DNA of 64,000 bases from DAOTWC01 sp048499435 (lineage in GTDB: Bacteria; Chloroflexota; Anaerolineae; Aggregatilineales; Phototrophicaceae). Both the position numbers and the translations under genes were made by a program. This document shows, piece by piece, positions 29,151-39,446 of the stretch (positions within the stretch are counted from its first letter, which is position 1; every line of letters begins with the position of its first letter). The notes beneath the pieces were generated by a model. It was not told the origin of the DNA. It worked only from the letters and a program-made list of their open reading frames with translations, and made no database searches. The DNA lies in assembly GCA_048499435.1 (NCBI GenBank), contig JASNZW010000003.1, forward strand, positions 620,001-684,000, in the 5' to 3' direction.

Positions 29151-29180
29151 ATTGTACAGGAACTGCGCCAGTTCCGACAA
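29151..29180 (-). promoter_or_regulatory. Predicted promoter for the Pro/Ala-tailed membrane protein
   Basis: On the minus strand, TTGTCG (29180-29175), an 18-base spacer and TACAAT (29156-29151) lie 55 bases before ATG 29096. Confidence 0.5.
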
Positions 29181-29200
29181 ACACGCGCCCCGCCCGCCGC

Positions 29201-31672
<2,472 letters not shown>

Positions 31673-31715
31673 CAGCTTTCCTGATTACAACGCATCACAA
31701 TGGGGATGCAGCTTC

Positions 31716-32798
31716 CTACAGATATTTGTAGTTCTTGGTAGTCAGCAAATGGTTAACAACGTCCTTCACATCCTGCGTCCGGTCCTTGTGGCAGATCAGC
31801 AGCGCGTCGGGCGTCTCGATAACGATGATGTCGTCCACGCCAATCGTAACCGTCAGCTTGTCGCTGTAGATCAGCGTGTCATGCGTGTCCACGCTCACGC
31901 TCTCGGCGGCTTTGCCTTTATAGCGATTGCCGTTCCTGTCAGCCTTCAGCACCTCATACAGCGCTGCCCAGCTTCCGATGTCGTTCCAGCCGATCTCCAC
32001 CGGGATAACAGCCACGTTCTGCGCGTGCTCCATAATAGCGAAGTCAAGCGAAATGCGCGTGACCTCGCCCCACAGCGCCTCCAGGTGCGTTTCAAAGCCG
32101 GGCGTGTCTATCGCGGCGCGCAGGCTGGCAAAATGGTCGTACATAGCCGGCTGCTGGCGCTTATACTCCGCCAGCGCCTGCTCCGCCCGCCAGATAAACA
32201 TGCCTGAATTCCAGGAATAAGCGCCCGTTTCCAGGAAGGCGGCGGCGGTCGCGGCGTCCGGCTTTTCCGTGAAGCCGAGCGACTCGTAACACGCGAACCC
32301 GCCGACTGTCGTCAGCGCCTTCCCCTGCCGGATATAACCGAAACCGGTAGCCGCGTAGGACGGCGTAATGCCCAGCGTGACGATCCGGCCCTGCTGCGCC
32401 AGCTCATAAGCGGCGGCCAGGACCTCACGGAACGCCGCCTTCTGCTTAATGTGATGGTCCGCCGTCATGATGGCCACCGTTGCCTTCGGATCGCGCTGGT
32501 AAATCACCGACAGGCCCAGCGCCGCCGCCGGCGCTGTGTCGCGCCCATACGGCTCAATCACAAAGTTCTGCTCAGGGATGTCCGGCGCATCTGCCCGAAA
32601 AGCCGGCAGATACCTGCGCCCGGTGACGACGTAAATCTGTTCCGGCGCGAACAGCGGCGCCAGCCGCGTCACGCTCACCTTGAACATGGAGTCGTCCTCG
32701 ACCAGCGGCAGAAGCTGCTTGGGCCTGTCCTGGCGGCTCATCGGCCACAACCGGGTTCCGCCGCCCCCGGCCATTATCAGGGCATAATAGTGTTCCAT
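31716..32798 (-). CDS. manC: Mannose-1-phosphate guanylyltransferase
   Basis: Start ATG 32798 has GGGAGAG 10 bases upstream. The 360-residue protein begins EHYYALIMAGGGGTRLWPMSRQDRPKQLLPL, the nucleotidyltransferase signature. It also has the metal-binding block MTADHHI, GYIRQG, GFTEKPDAATA and WNSGMFIWRA. The isomerase half of bifunctional ManC is absent, so it makes GDP-mannose from mannose-1-P and GTP only. The product feeds gmd at 15.5 kb. It lies 32 bases downstream of dprA. Confidence 0.93.
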   Translation of the reverse strand: MEHYYALIMAGGGGTRLWPMSRQDRPKQLLPLVEDDSMFKVSVTRLAPLFAPEQIYVVTGRRYLPAFRADAPDIPEQNFVIEPYGRDTAPAAALGLSVIYQRDPKATVAIMTADHHIKQKAAFREVLAAAYELAQQGRIVTLGITPSYAATGFGYIRQGKALTTVGGFACYESLGFTEKPDAATAAAFLETGAYSWNSGMFIWRAEQALAEYKRQQPAMYDHFASLRAAIDTPGFETHLEALWGEVTRISLDFAIMEHAQNVAVIPVEIGWNDIGSWAALYEVLKADRNGNRYKGKAAESVSVDTHDTLIYSDKLTVTIGVDDIIVIETPDALLICHKDRTQDVKDVVNHLLTTKNYKYL

Positions 32799-32830
32799 AC
32801 AGGCGCTCTCCCGTTCCAGCGGCCCGCTAA

Positions 32831-33925
32831 TCATTGGCCGCGCAGCAAGCTATATTGCATGGGGCCTGTCATTCGCGCAAGCCCTTTCAGCTCCAGAATA
32901 ATCAGTGTGCTGGTCACCGCAGCAATTGGCAGGTCGCACAGGCGCGCCAGATCATCCACGTGCAGCGGGTCCGCGCTCAGGTTTTCCAGCAGCCGCGCTT
33001 CGGTGGCGTTCGCCGGCGCGATACGCTCCGCCGCCGCCTGCGTCTGGACGTTGCGCAGGGCCAGGTTCAGCTCCAGCAGAATATCGTCCACCCCCATCAC
33101 CAGTTTGGCCCCATCCTGGATCAACCGGTTAGCCCCTCGGCTGCTGGGGTTGAAGATGTTCCCAGGAACGGCGAACACCTCGCGCCCCTGTTCGGCGGCC
33201 ACCGTCGCCGTAATCAGCGCGCCGCTGCTTTCCGGGGCTTCCACCACCAGCACCCCTAACGCCAGCCCGCTGATGATTCGGTTGCGGCGCGGGAAGTTGC
33301 GCCCATCCGGCGGCGTCCCCACCGGAAATTCGCTCAGCAGCGCCCCCTGCTGCGCAATGGCGTCCGCCAACGCGCGGTGCTCAACAGGGTACACACGGTC
33401 AATGCCGCACCCCAGCACCGCTAGTGTACGCCCATCGCCCTCCAGCGCGCCAGCGTGCGCCGCCGCGTCAATGCCGTGCGCCAGGCCGCTGACAATGGTG
33501 ATGCCATCGCGCGCAAGCTGCGCCGCCAGCTCGCGCGCCGCCTCGCGCCCGTAAGCCGTCGCTTTGCGCGTGCCGACGATGCTGAGCGCCTGCGCGTCTG
33601 CCGGCTCCAGCGTCCCCCGCACATACAGCACCGGCGGCGCCTCCGGCAGTTGGCGCAGCAGCGGCGGGTATTCGTCGTCGGCCAGCGTCACCAGCCGCGC
33701 CCCCGCACGGGTCACTTTCGCCATCTCCGCGTCCAGGTTCAGACGCGCGCGCGTTTGCAGCAGATTCTCAAGTGGACGGCGTTCCAGGCCGGCACGCCGC
33801 AGTTGGGCTTCACCCGCGTTCCAGGCGGCGGCGGCGTCTCCGAAAACATGCAGCAGATGTGTCAGGCGGCGGGGGCCAATGTCCGGCACTAAGCTGAAAC
33901 CGAGCCAGTATCTGTGGTCGTTCAC
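32831..33925 (-). CDS. dprA: DNA-processing protein DprA
   Basis: GTG 33925 gives the normal DprA N-terminus (NDHRYWLGFSLVPDIGPRRL); the longer frame to 33967 adds only a Cys-rich extension. The 364-residue protein has a SAM-like helical start, then the Rossmann-like domain with SIVGTRKATAYGREAA, GITIVSGLAHGIDAAAH, LLSEFPVGTPPDGRNFPRRNRIISGL and SGALITATVAAEQGREVFAVPG. A C-terminal winged helix (about 300-364) ends the protein. DprA loads RecA on incoming single strands in transformation. No other competence genes are in the window. Confidence 0.93.
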   Translation of the reverse strand: MNDHRYWLGFSLVPDIGPRRLTHLLHVFGDAAAAWNAGEAQLRRAGLERRPLENLLQTRARLNLDAEMAKVTRAGARLVTLADDEYPPLLRQLPEAPPVLYVRGTLEPADAQALSIVGTRKATAYGREAARELAAQLARDGITIVSGLAHGIDAAAHAGALEGDGRTLAVLGCGIDRVYPVEHRALADAIAQQGALLSEFPVGTPPDGRNFPRRNRIISGLALGVLVVEAPESSGALITATVAAEQGREVFAVPGNIFNPSSRGANRLIQDGAKLVMGVDDILLELNLALRNVQTQAAAERIAPANATEARLLENLSADPLHVDDLARLCDLPIAAVTSTLIILELKGLARMTGPMQYSLLRGQ

Positions 33926-34006
33926 AGGGCATCCGCCGCGCTCAACATGCTCGCCACAGCATAGCAAGCGTTGATTGGGGTTGTCAAGCCAGCGCGACAG
34001 ACAGCT

Positions 34007-34570
34007 TCAGGGCAGCAGGCCCTCAATAAGGTTAACCACCATTACGCCCGCCGCGATGTCAATGCGGACGATCACCTCGTCAATGGCGGGCAGCAGCACC
34101 TCACCGTGCGCCGGGCTGGCGACCACATACACATCGTTCGCGCCCGTCTCAATCACATCGCGCAGCGTCCCCAGCGCCGTGCCGTCCGCCGTCTCCACCG
34201 CCAGCCCGATAAGCTGGTACAGGTAGAACTCGCCCGGCTCCAGCGGGACAGCGTTCTCCAGCGGAACCATAACCAGCAGGTCGCGCAGCAGCTCCGCCTG
34301 GTCGCGGTCGTCAACGCCGCGCAGCTTCAGCAGCCCGTATGCCTGGTGCATCCGCATGTGCTCGACGGAATACGGCTTCACGTCTGGCGCGGCCGGCCCT
34401 ACGCCCACATAAACAGCGGCCAGCCCTGGAATACGCTCCGGGAAATCGGTGAGGATGCGCATCCGCAGCTCGCCGCGGACGCCGTGCGGGCGCAGGATTT
34501 CCCCCAGCAGCAGGTAACGCGGCCCGGCAGGTTGTGCTTCTGCCGGGCCGCTGGCACGCTCAGGCGTCAT
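34007..34570 (-). CDS. rimM: 16S rRNA processing protein RimM
   Basis: The 187-residue protein has the N-terminal RimM beta-barrel (YLLLGEILRPHGVRGELRMRILTDFPER) and the C-terminal PRC-barrel (GEFYLYQLIGLAVETADGTALGTL..., LLPAIDEVIVRIDIAAGVMVV). It binds S19 and assists 30S head maturation. It is the last gene of ffh-rpsP-khpA-rimM, two bases after khpA. No trmD follows, unlike in many genomes. Confidence 0.93.
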   Translation of the reverse strand: MTPERASGPAEAQPAGPRYLLLGEILRPHGVRGELRMRILTDFPERIPGLAAVYVGVGPAAPDVKPYSVEHMRMHQAYGLLKLRGVDDRDQAELLRDLLVMVPLENAVPLEPGEFYLYQLIGLAVETADGTALGTLRDVIETGANDVYVVASPAHGEVLLPAIDEVIVRIDIAAGVMVVNLIEGLLP

Positions 34571-34572
34571 GC

Positions 34573-34851
34573 TTAGTTGATCTCAAGGATAACGCGCTTG
34601 CTGGCCTTGCCGTGGCCGCTGTCCTGGTCGGCCACGCGCAGCAGCGTACGCATCGCGTTTGCCACCCGGCCATCCTTGCCAATCACCCGGCCGATATCCT
34701 CCGGGGCAACCTTCAGCTCAACCACAATGGCCGACTGTGTCACCCGGCGGCGGACCTTCACCTGCGACGGGTCGTTTACCAGGCTTTTGGCGATATAAGC
34801 GATGAGATCCTCCATAGGCGCGCTGTGTGGCTGTCCTTGTGATCGCATCAT
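34573..34851 (-). CDS. khpA: KH-domain RNA-binding protein KhpA
   Basis: The 92-residue protein has a KH core with the GxxG loop in VIGKDGRVANAMRTLL. Its C-terminal strand (SKRVILEIN) is normal. A strong site, GGAGGCGAACG, lies immediately before the ATG at 34851, while the internal ATG at 34815 has none, so the 12-residue N-terminal extension is probably real. KhpA, often with KhpB, binds RNA and affects cell elongation and division in Gram-positives. It lies between rpsP and rimM, its classical position. Confidence 0.92.
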   Translation of the reverse strand: MMRSQGQPHSAPMEDLIAYIAKSLVNDPSQVKVRRRVTQSAIVVELKVAPEDIGRVIGKDGRVANAMRTLLRVADQDSGHGKASKRVILEIN

Positions 34852-34866
34852 CGTTCGCCTCCGTTA

Positions 34867-35268
34867 TTATTCTGCCTGCGCGGCAGCTTTAGCCTTCTTG
34901 CGCGACTGGCCAGCCGCCGGCGACGGGTAGCGCGTCCGCGGGCTGACCGCCGGCGCAGCGGCGCGGGCCGCTTCGGCCTCGGCCACCAGCGCTGCCAGTT
35001 CCTCGCCCTGCTTCAGGCGCTCATAGCGCGCCATCGTGCCCAGGCGCTTCAGCATCCGCAGCACGGCATCCGTCGGCTGCGCGCCCTGGCTCAGCCAGTA
35101 GAGGGCGCGCGCCTCATTCACCTCATCCGTCGGCGGCTCGGTGCGCGGGTTATGATGCCCGATAATCTCGATAAACCCGCCATCGCGCGAGGCGCGCTGG
35201 TCGGTGATCACCACGCGATACGACGGCTGCTTCTTCAGCCCCATCCGACGCAAACGAATCCGAACCAT
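34867..35268 (-). CDS. rpsP: 30S ribosomal protein S16 (bS16)
   Basis: The 133-residue protein has a standard bS16 core (VRIRLRRMGLKKQPSYRVVITDQRASRDGGFIE..., about 1-80). It carries an unusually long Ala/Lys-rich tail (about 85-133, ending SRKKAKAAAQAE); the usual length is 80-90 residues. AAAGGAG lies 11 bases before the ATG. The gene is 15 bases upstream of khpA. Confidence 0.96.
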   Translation of the reverse strand: MVRIRLRRMGLKKQPSYRVVITDQRASRDGGFIEIIGHHNPRTEPPTDEVNEARALYWLSQGAQPTDAVLRMLKRLGTMARYERLKQGEELAALVAEAEAARAAAPAVSPRTRYPSPAAGQSRKKAKAAAQAE

Positions 35269-35370
35269 GTTTCTGCTGCTCCTTTAATACCTGCGCTCCC
35301 ATGCGCCTCGCCGGCGGAGAGCCACTGTCCAACGATGAAACGTGACAGTTGCGGAAGGGCTTTATCCGCC

Positions 35371-36714
35371 CTAGCGCGTAAAGCCAGGGGGCAGCTTGCC
35401 ACCGGGGAACCCCGGCATCCGGCCCTTGCCCATCTGGCTCATGAGCTTCTGCATGTCACGGAACTGCTTAAGCAGTTGGTTCACATCCCGCACCTCAACC
35501 CCGCTGCCAGCGGCAATGCGCTGCCGGCGGCTGGCGTTGAGCACTTTAGGGTTAGCGCGCTCAGCCGGTGTCATCGAGTTGATGATCGCCTCAACCTTGC
35601 GCAGGCTGCGCTCCATATCCTCCTGGCTGACCTGCTCCTGAAGGCGGTTCATGCCGGGGATCATGCCCAGAAGCTGCGTGATCGGCCCCATCCGCCGCAG
35701 CTTGCGCAGTTGGTCGGCGAAGTCCTGCAGCGTGAACTGGTTCTGCATCAGCTTCTTCTGCAGCCGCAGCGCCTCCTGCTCATCGAAGCTCTCTTCAGCC
35801 TTTTCGATAAGCGAAAGCACGTCGCCCATGCCCAGTATGCGCGACGCCAGCCGGTCCGGGTGAAAGACCTCAAAGCGGTCGAGCTTCTCGCCCGTGCCCA
35901 TGAACTTGATCGGCACGCCGGTCACCGCGCGCATCGAGATCGCCGCGCCGCCGCGCGCATCGCCGTCCACCTTCGTCAGGATCATGCCGGTGATGCCCAC
36001 GCGCTCATTAAAGCCCTGGGCGATATTCACCGCCTCCTGGCCGGTCATGGCGTCGGCCACCAGCAGAATCTCCGCCGGCTTCGTCCGCCGCTTGATCTCC
36101 TCCAGCTCGGTCATGAGCGTGTCGTCAATCTGCAGCCGGCCCGCCGTGTCAATCAGCACGACCGCCGCGCCCGCTTCCGCCGCCTGCTTCACGCCGCGCG
36201 CCGCGATATCCACAGGCCGGGCGCTCGTCCCTTCCTCGTGATACGGCACGCTGATCTGCTTCGCCAGCGTCACAAGCTGGTCAACCGCCGCCGGGCGATA
36301 CGTGTCCGCCGCCACCATGAACGGCTGCCGCCCCTCACGGCGCAGATAAGTCGCCAGCTTGGCGGCGGTGGTCGTCTTGCCGGACCCCTGCAAACCCACC
36401 ATCATGATGACGTGCGGTTTCGTGCTGCCAGAGAAGTTAAGCCGCCCCGGCTCGCCCAGCGTCGCGATCAGTTCCTCGTGAACGATCTTGACGACCATCT
36501 GCCCCGGCTTAAGCGCCTTCGTAACTTCCGCGCCGATCGCGCGCTCTTTTACGCGCCTGACGAAATCCTTCACCACCGGCAGCGCCACGTCGGCCTCAAG
36601 CAGCGCCATGCGCACCTCGCGCATAACAGTGTCAACATCGCTCTCGGTCAACCGGCCTGAACTGGCCAGGCGGTCAAATGTCGCCTGCAAGCGGTTGGTC
36701 AGGTTTTCAAACAT
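35371..36714 (-). CDS. ffh: Signal recognition particle protein Ffh (SRP54)
   Basis: The 447-residue protein has the N domain, the G domain with P-loop GLQGSGKTTTAAKLA, DTAGRLQ and TKVDGDARGGAA, and the Met-rich M domain (MQNQFTLQDF..., MIPGMNRL). The tail is Met/Gly/Pro-rich (MSQMGKGRMPGFPGGKLPPG). It recognises signal sequences with SRP RNA and targets them to FtsY. It is the first gene of the ffh-rpsP-khpA-rimM group; rpsP starts 102 bases downstream. The SRP RNA gene was not found in the window. Confidence 0.97.
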   Translation of the reverse strand: MFENLTNRLQATFDRLASSGRLTESDVDTVMREVRMALLEADVALPVVKDFVRRVKERAIGAEVTKALKPGQMVVKIVHEELIATLGEPGRLNFSGSTKPHVIMMVGLQGSGKTTTAAKLATYLRREGRQPFMVAADTYRPAAVDQLVTLAKQISVPYHEEGTSARPVDIAARGVKQAAEAGAAVVLIDTAGRLQIDDTLMTELEEIKRRTKPAEILLVADAMTGQEAVNIAQGFNERVGITGMILTKVDGDARGGAAISMRAVTGVPIKFMGTGEKLDRFEVFHPDRLASRILGMGDVLSLIEKAEESFDEQEALRLQKKLMQNQFTLQDFADQLRKLRRMGPITQLLGMIPGMNRLQEQVSQEDMERSLRKVEAIINSMTPAERANPKVLNASRRQRIAAGSGVEVRDVNQLLKQFRDMQKLMSQMGKGRMPGFPGGKLPPGFTR

Positions 36715-36780
36715 GCGGGCAGTTACTTTCCCCAGCGCTCAGCAGCCGCATTGTAGATGAGGGGCGTGCCCCCGTCAAGA

Positions 36781-37281
36781 TTAAGCATCCTTCACAAGCC
36801 GGCGATAAGCGCGGTTATGCCACACCAGCGGCCAGGCAGGGTCGGCCAGCCGCCCGGTCGCCAGCACCTCGCCCACGTAGATGGTGTGCGTGCCGCCATC
36901 GTGTGCGCCACAAACGCGGCAGTCCAGCCAGGCGATCGCGTCGGCCAGCACCGGCACCCCGGTGTGCTGTGTCACAGTGGCGACGCCGTGAAAGCGGTCT
37001 GCGCCCGGCGGCAGATCGGTTAGCCCGGCGAACTGCATACCGATGTCCTCGTAACTCTCGCCCAGCAGCGAAACAGCAAACACGCCGGCGCGGCCAACAA
37101 GCCGCGTTGTTTCAGCCGCCTTGAGCAGGCACACCAGAATCAGCGGCGGCTCAAGCGAAACAGATGTGAATGAGCTGACGGTCATCCCCGTCCGAACGCT
37201 GCCGTCGCTCGTTGTTACCACCGTTACCCCGCTCGTCCACAGCCGCATGGTTTCCCGCAGCGCCAGCTCATCAACAGCCAT
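36781..37281 (-). CDS. Flavin reductase-like domain protein
   Basis: Start ATG 37281 has GAGGAAAG five bases upstream, better than the longer frame to 37329. The 166-residue flavin-reductase domain has the FMN-binding blocks LWTSGVTVVTT, GMTVSSFTSVSLEPPLILVCL and FAVSLL, then HTIYVGEVLA. Such proteins reduce FMN/FAD with NAD(P)H or serve as the reductase partner of two-component monooxygenases. No monooxygenase gene is adjacent. It may also be a stand-alone flavoprotein. Confidence 0.85.
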   Translation of the reverse strand: MAVDELALRETMRLWTSGVTVVTTSDGSVRTGMTVSSFTSVSLEPPLILVCLLKAAETTRLVGRAGVFAVSLLGESYEDIGMQFAGLTDLPPGADRFHGVATVTQHTGVPVLADAIAWLDCRVCGAHDGGTHTIYVGEVLATGRLADPAWPLVWHNRAYRRLVKDA

Positions 37282-37346
37282 CCGACTTTCCTCGCTCTTA
37301 TACATTTGCAGCCAAAGCCCTTCCTTCAAGCGTAAATCGGCGCGCG

Positions 37347-38258
37347 CTAAGCGAACAAAAGCTGCGCCATGCGCGGCACAATGCCGGTCAGGTCGCTAAA
37401 ACTCTCGTCGAACACGCCGCGCGCGCCGCCAATAACCACCGTTGGCACGTCGTTAGCCGTGTGATGGCGGCTGCTGAGGTCCTCGAAGTTGCCGTGATCG
37501 CTGGTGATAATCATCAGCCCTTCGTCATCGTCCCAGGCGGCCAGCGCCCCCGCCATCACGCCGTCAAACAGCGTCAGCAGGTCAACCGCCTCCGCCAGCG
37601 TGCCGCGATGCCCGATCACGTCGGTGAGCCAGTGCGAAAAAAAGGCGAAGTCGTAGCCCCGCGCGATCTCCACCATCTTCGCCCCGGCCTCAGCGGGTGT
37701 GTAGACCGGGCTGTCGCTGTAGCCTAGCTGGCTGCGCCAGGCCGCCCCGGTCCAGTCCACCGCCAGCGCGTCCCCCCGGTAGAGCGCCGCGTCGTCAAAG
37801 ATCGGCAGGCCGGCCTCGTGCGCCGCCTGCTGATAGCTGGCGCGCAGCCGCTTGCCGCTGTTGACGCCCGCGTGCCAGCGGGGCGGGTACGCCTCGATAA
37901 GCGCCGCCCGTTTGCCGTGCGCCACCACCTGCTTGAAAAAGTTGTCCTCAGCCAGCAGTTGGCGGGTGGCGGCGTCGGGCTTCGGGCCGTAATGCTGGCC
38001 GGTCAGCGCCGGGATGTTGCGCCCCGTGAGAATCGCCGCCTGCCCTGTCCCGCTCTGCGGCAGGCCCGGCACGCCCAGGCGCGGATCAGTGGGAATGAAC
38101 AGCGATCGCGCGCCCTCTCGCCGGCCGGTGGCGCGCAGCCAGCGCCGCCCGCCCGCCAGCGCGTCAAGCGTGGGCGTGGACGCCGCCGCAAATGGATTCA
38201 CCGCCGGGTCATCGTCGCCCAGGCCCACGCCGTCCAGGAAAATGAGCAGAATATGCAT
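37347..38258 (-). CDS. Alkaline-phosphatase-superfamily metalloenzyme (phosphomutase-like)
   Basis: The 303-residue protein starts HILLIFLDGVGLGDDDPAVNPF with the first metal Asp. The nucleophile region is PQSGTGQAAILTG. Later metal ligands lie in FFSHWLTDVIGHRG and ITSDHGNFEDLSSRHHTANDVPT, as in cofactor-independent phosphoglycerate mutases and phosphopentomutases. It is much shorter than true iPGM (about 510) and lacks a visible inserted transferase domain. I call it a superfamily member of unassigned substrate. It is 6 bases upstream of nothing essential: the thioredoxin gene ends just before its start codon, on the same strand. Confidence 0.75.
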   Translation of the reverse strand: MHILLIFLDGVGLGDDDPAVNPFAAASTPTLDALAGGRRWLRATGRREGARSLFIPTDPRLGVPGLPQSGTGQAAILTGRNIPALTGQHYGPKPDAATRQLLAEDNFFKQVVAHGKRAALIEAYPPRWHAGVNSGKRLRASYQQAAHEAGLPIFDDAALYRGDALAVDWTGAAWRSQLGYSDSPVYTPAEAGAKMVEIARGYDFAFFSHWLTDVIGHRGTLAEAVDLLTLFDGVMAGALAAWDDDEGLMIITSDHGNFEDLSSRHHTANDVPTVVIGGARGVFDESFSDLTGIVPRMAQLLFA

Positions 38259-38264
38259 CAGCGT

Positions 38265-38750
38265 TTAAGTGCCCGCCCGCGCCAGGTCGAGCGCGCCGGC
38301 GTCGGGCAGCGTGTGCGCGCGCCATACCTCGCGCCCGGCGGCGTCAAACACGATAAATTCGGGCGTGTAGGAAAACCCATAGCGCTCGCGCAGGCTGTGG
38401 CCTACCTCGGAGTGTACATCAACGCGCACAAAGCTGAACTCCCCCGCGACCTCAGCCGCCAGTTGATCCACCAGCGGGCGCACCGCCAGGCAGCCGGCGC
38501 AGAAGTTGCTGAAAAACTCCAGCACCGTAGGCTGGCCGCCGCTTTCAATCACAGTGACGGCGTCGCCAGCGTTTTGAACATCGCTCGCGCCGGGGCGCAG
38601 CAAAAGATTGCCCGCCAGCAGCAGCGCGGCCAAAGCCAGCAGCGCGGCAGCGGCAGCCCGCGCGTTAACCCGGCGGCGCAGAATCGCCGCGCTCGCCGCC
38701 AGTGCGATCAGACTAATGATAACATACGAGTACTGGTTAAAAAAGTCCAT
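38265..38750 (-). CDS. Membrane-anchored thioredoxin-like protein
   Basis: The 161-residue protein has two N-terminal hydrophobic segments (about 8-24 and 33-51) and then a thioredoxin fold with the redox motif CAGC at 84-87 (EFFSNFCAGCLAVRP). The cis-Pro lies in YTPEFIVFD. It is similar to TlpA/ResA-like or CcdA-partner thioredoxins facing outward. The stop lies 6 bases before the start of the phosphomutase-like gene, so these two genes and the MBL gene probably form one transcript. Confidence 0.85.
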   Translation of the reverse strand: MDFFNQYSYVIISLIALAASAAILRRRVNARAAAAALLALAALLLAGNLLLRPGASDVQNAGDAVTVIESGGQPTVLEFFSNFCAGCLAVRPLVDQLAAEVAGEFSFVRVDVHSEVGHSLRERYGFSYTPEFIVFDAAGREVWRAHTLPDAGALDLARAGT

Positions 38751-38786
38751 GAAAACGCCTTCGCGGCGGCGAGCAGCCTTGCCCCC

Positions 38787-39446
38787 TCATTCAGACCGGC
38801 CAGCGAACTCCAGCAGGAACGGATTCGTGCGGCGCTCCACGCCGATCGTGGTCGGCTCCATATGGCCCGGCAGCACCCGCACAGCGTCGCCCAGCGTCAG
38901 CAGCCGGTCGAAAATCGAGCGCATCAGCGTGTTGTAATTCGCGCCTGGCAGGTCGGTGCGGCCAATGCTGCCAGCGAACAGACAGTCGCCGCTGAACACG
39001 GCCTGCTGCGCGCGCATGTAAAAGCTCACATGGCCGGGCGCGTGGCCAGGCGTAAAAAGCGTCTCCAGGCGAACAGCGCCGACCTCAATCACCTCTGGCC
39101 CGTCCGTCAGCAGGCGATCAGGCGCAGCGGCCTCCGGGAACAGCGCCCCGGTGAACATCAGCCCCTGCTGCGGCAGGCTCTTTAACAGGAACACATCGTT
39201 TGCGTGGATGTAAAACGGCGCGCCGGTGCGTTCCTTCAGCGCCTTGCTGGCGAGCACATGGTCAAAATGCCCGTGCGTCGCCAGGATCAGCTTGATCGTC
39301 CAGCCGGCGGCGCGCGCGGTCTCCAGGATCAGATCAGCCTCGTCCACCGGGTCAATGACGACCGCCGCGCCGGCGGCGGTGTCACCGACGAGATAGCAGT
39401 TGGTGGCCACGATCCCCAGCGTCAGCGTTTTAATCTCAACCGTCAT
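38787..39446 (-). CDS. MBL-fold hydrolase, glyoxalase II-like
   Basis: ATG 39446 overlaps the murJ stop (ATGA); the longer frame to 39623 runs into murJ. The 219-residue protein has NCYLVGD at the start and the metal motif LATHGHFDHVLA. TPGHAPGHVSF, FSGDCLFAGSIGRTDLPGANYNTLM and VLPGHMEPTTIG follow; this set is typical of YcbL-type short glyoxalase II. Probable activity: hydrolysis of a thioester such as S-lactoyl-thiol. It is translationally coupled to murJ without a clear functional link. Confidence 0.88.
   Translation of the reverse strand: MTVEIKTLTLGIVATNCYLVGDTAAGAAVVIDPVDEADLILETARAAGWTIKLILATHGHFDHVLASKALKERTGAPFYIHANDVFLLKSLPQQGLMFTGALFPEAAAPDRLLTDGPEVIEVGAVRLETLFTPGHAPGHVSFYMRAQQAVFSGDCLFAGSIGRTDLPGANYNTLMRSIFDRLLTLGDAVRVLPGHMEPTTIGVERRTNPFLLEFAGRSE

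Noticed and set aside
35152..36660. 502-codon plus-strand open frame over ffh and rpsP
   Set aside because: Shadow of ffh in a GC-rich gene; Arg/His/Leu-rich translation with no motif.
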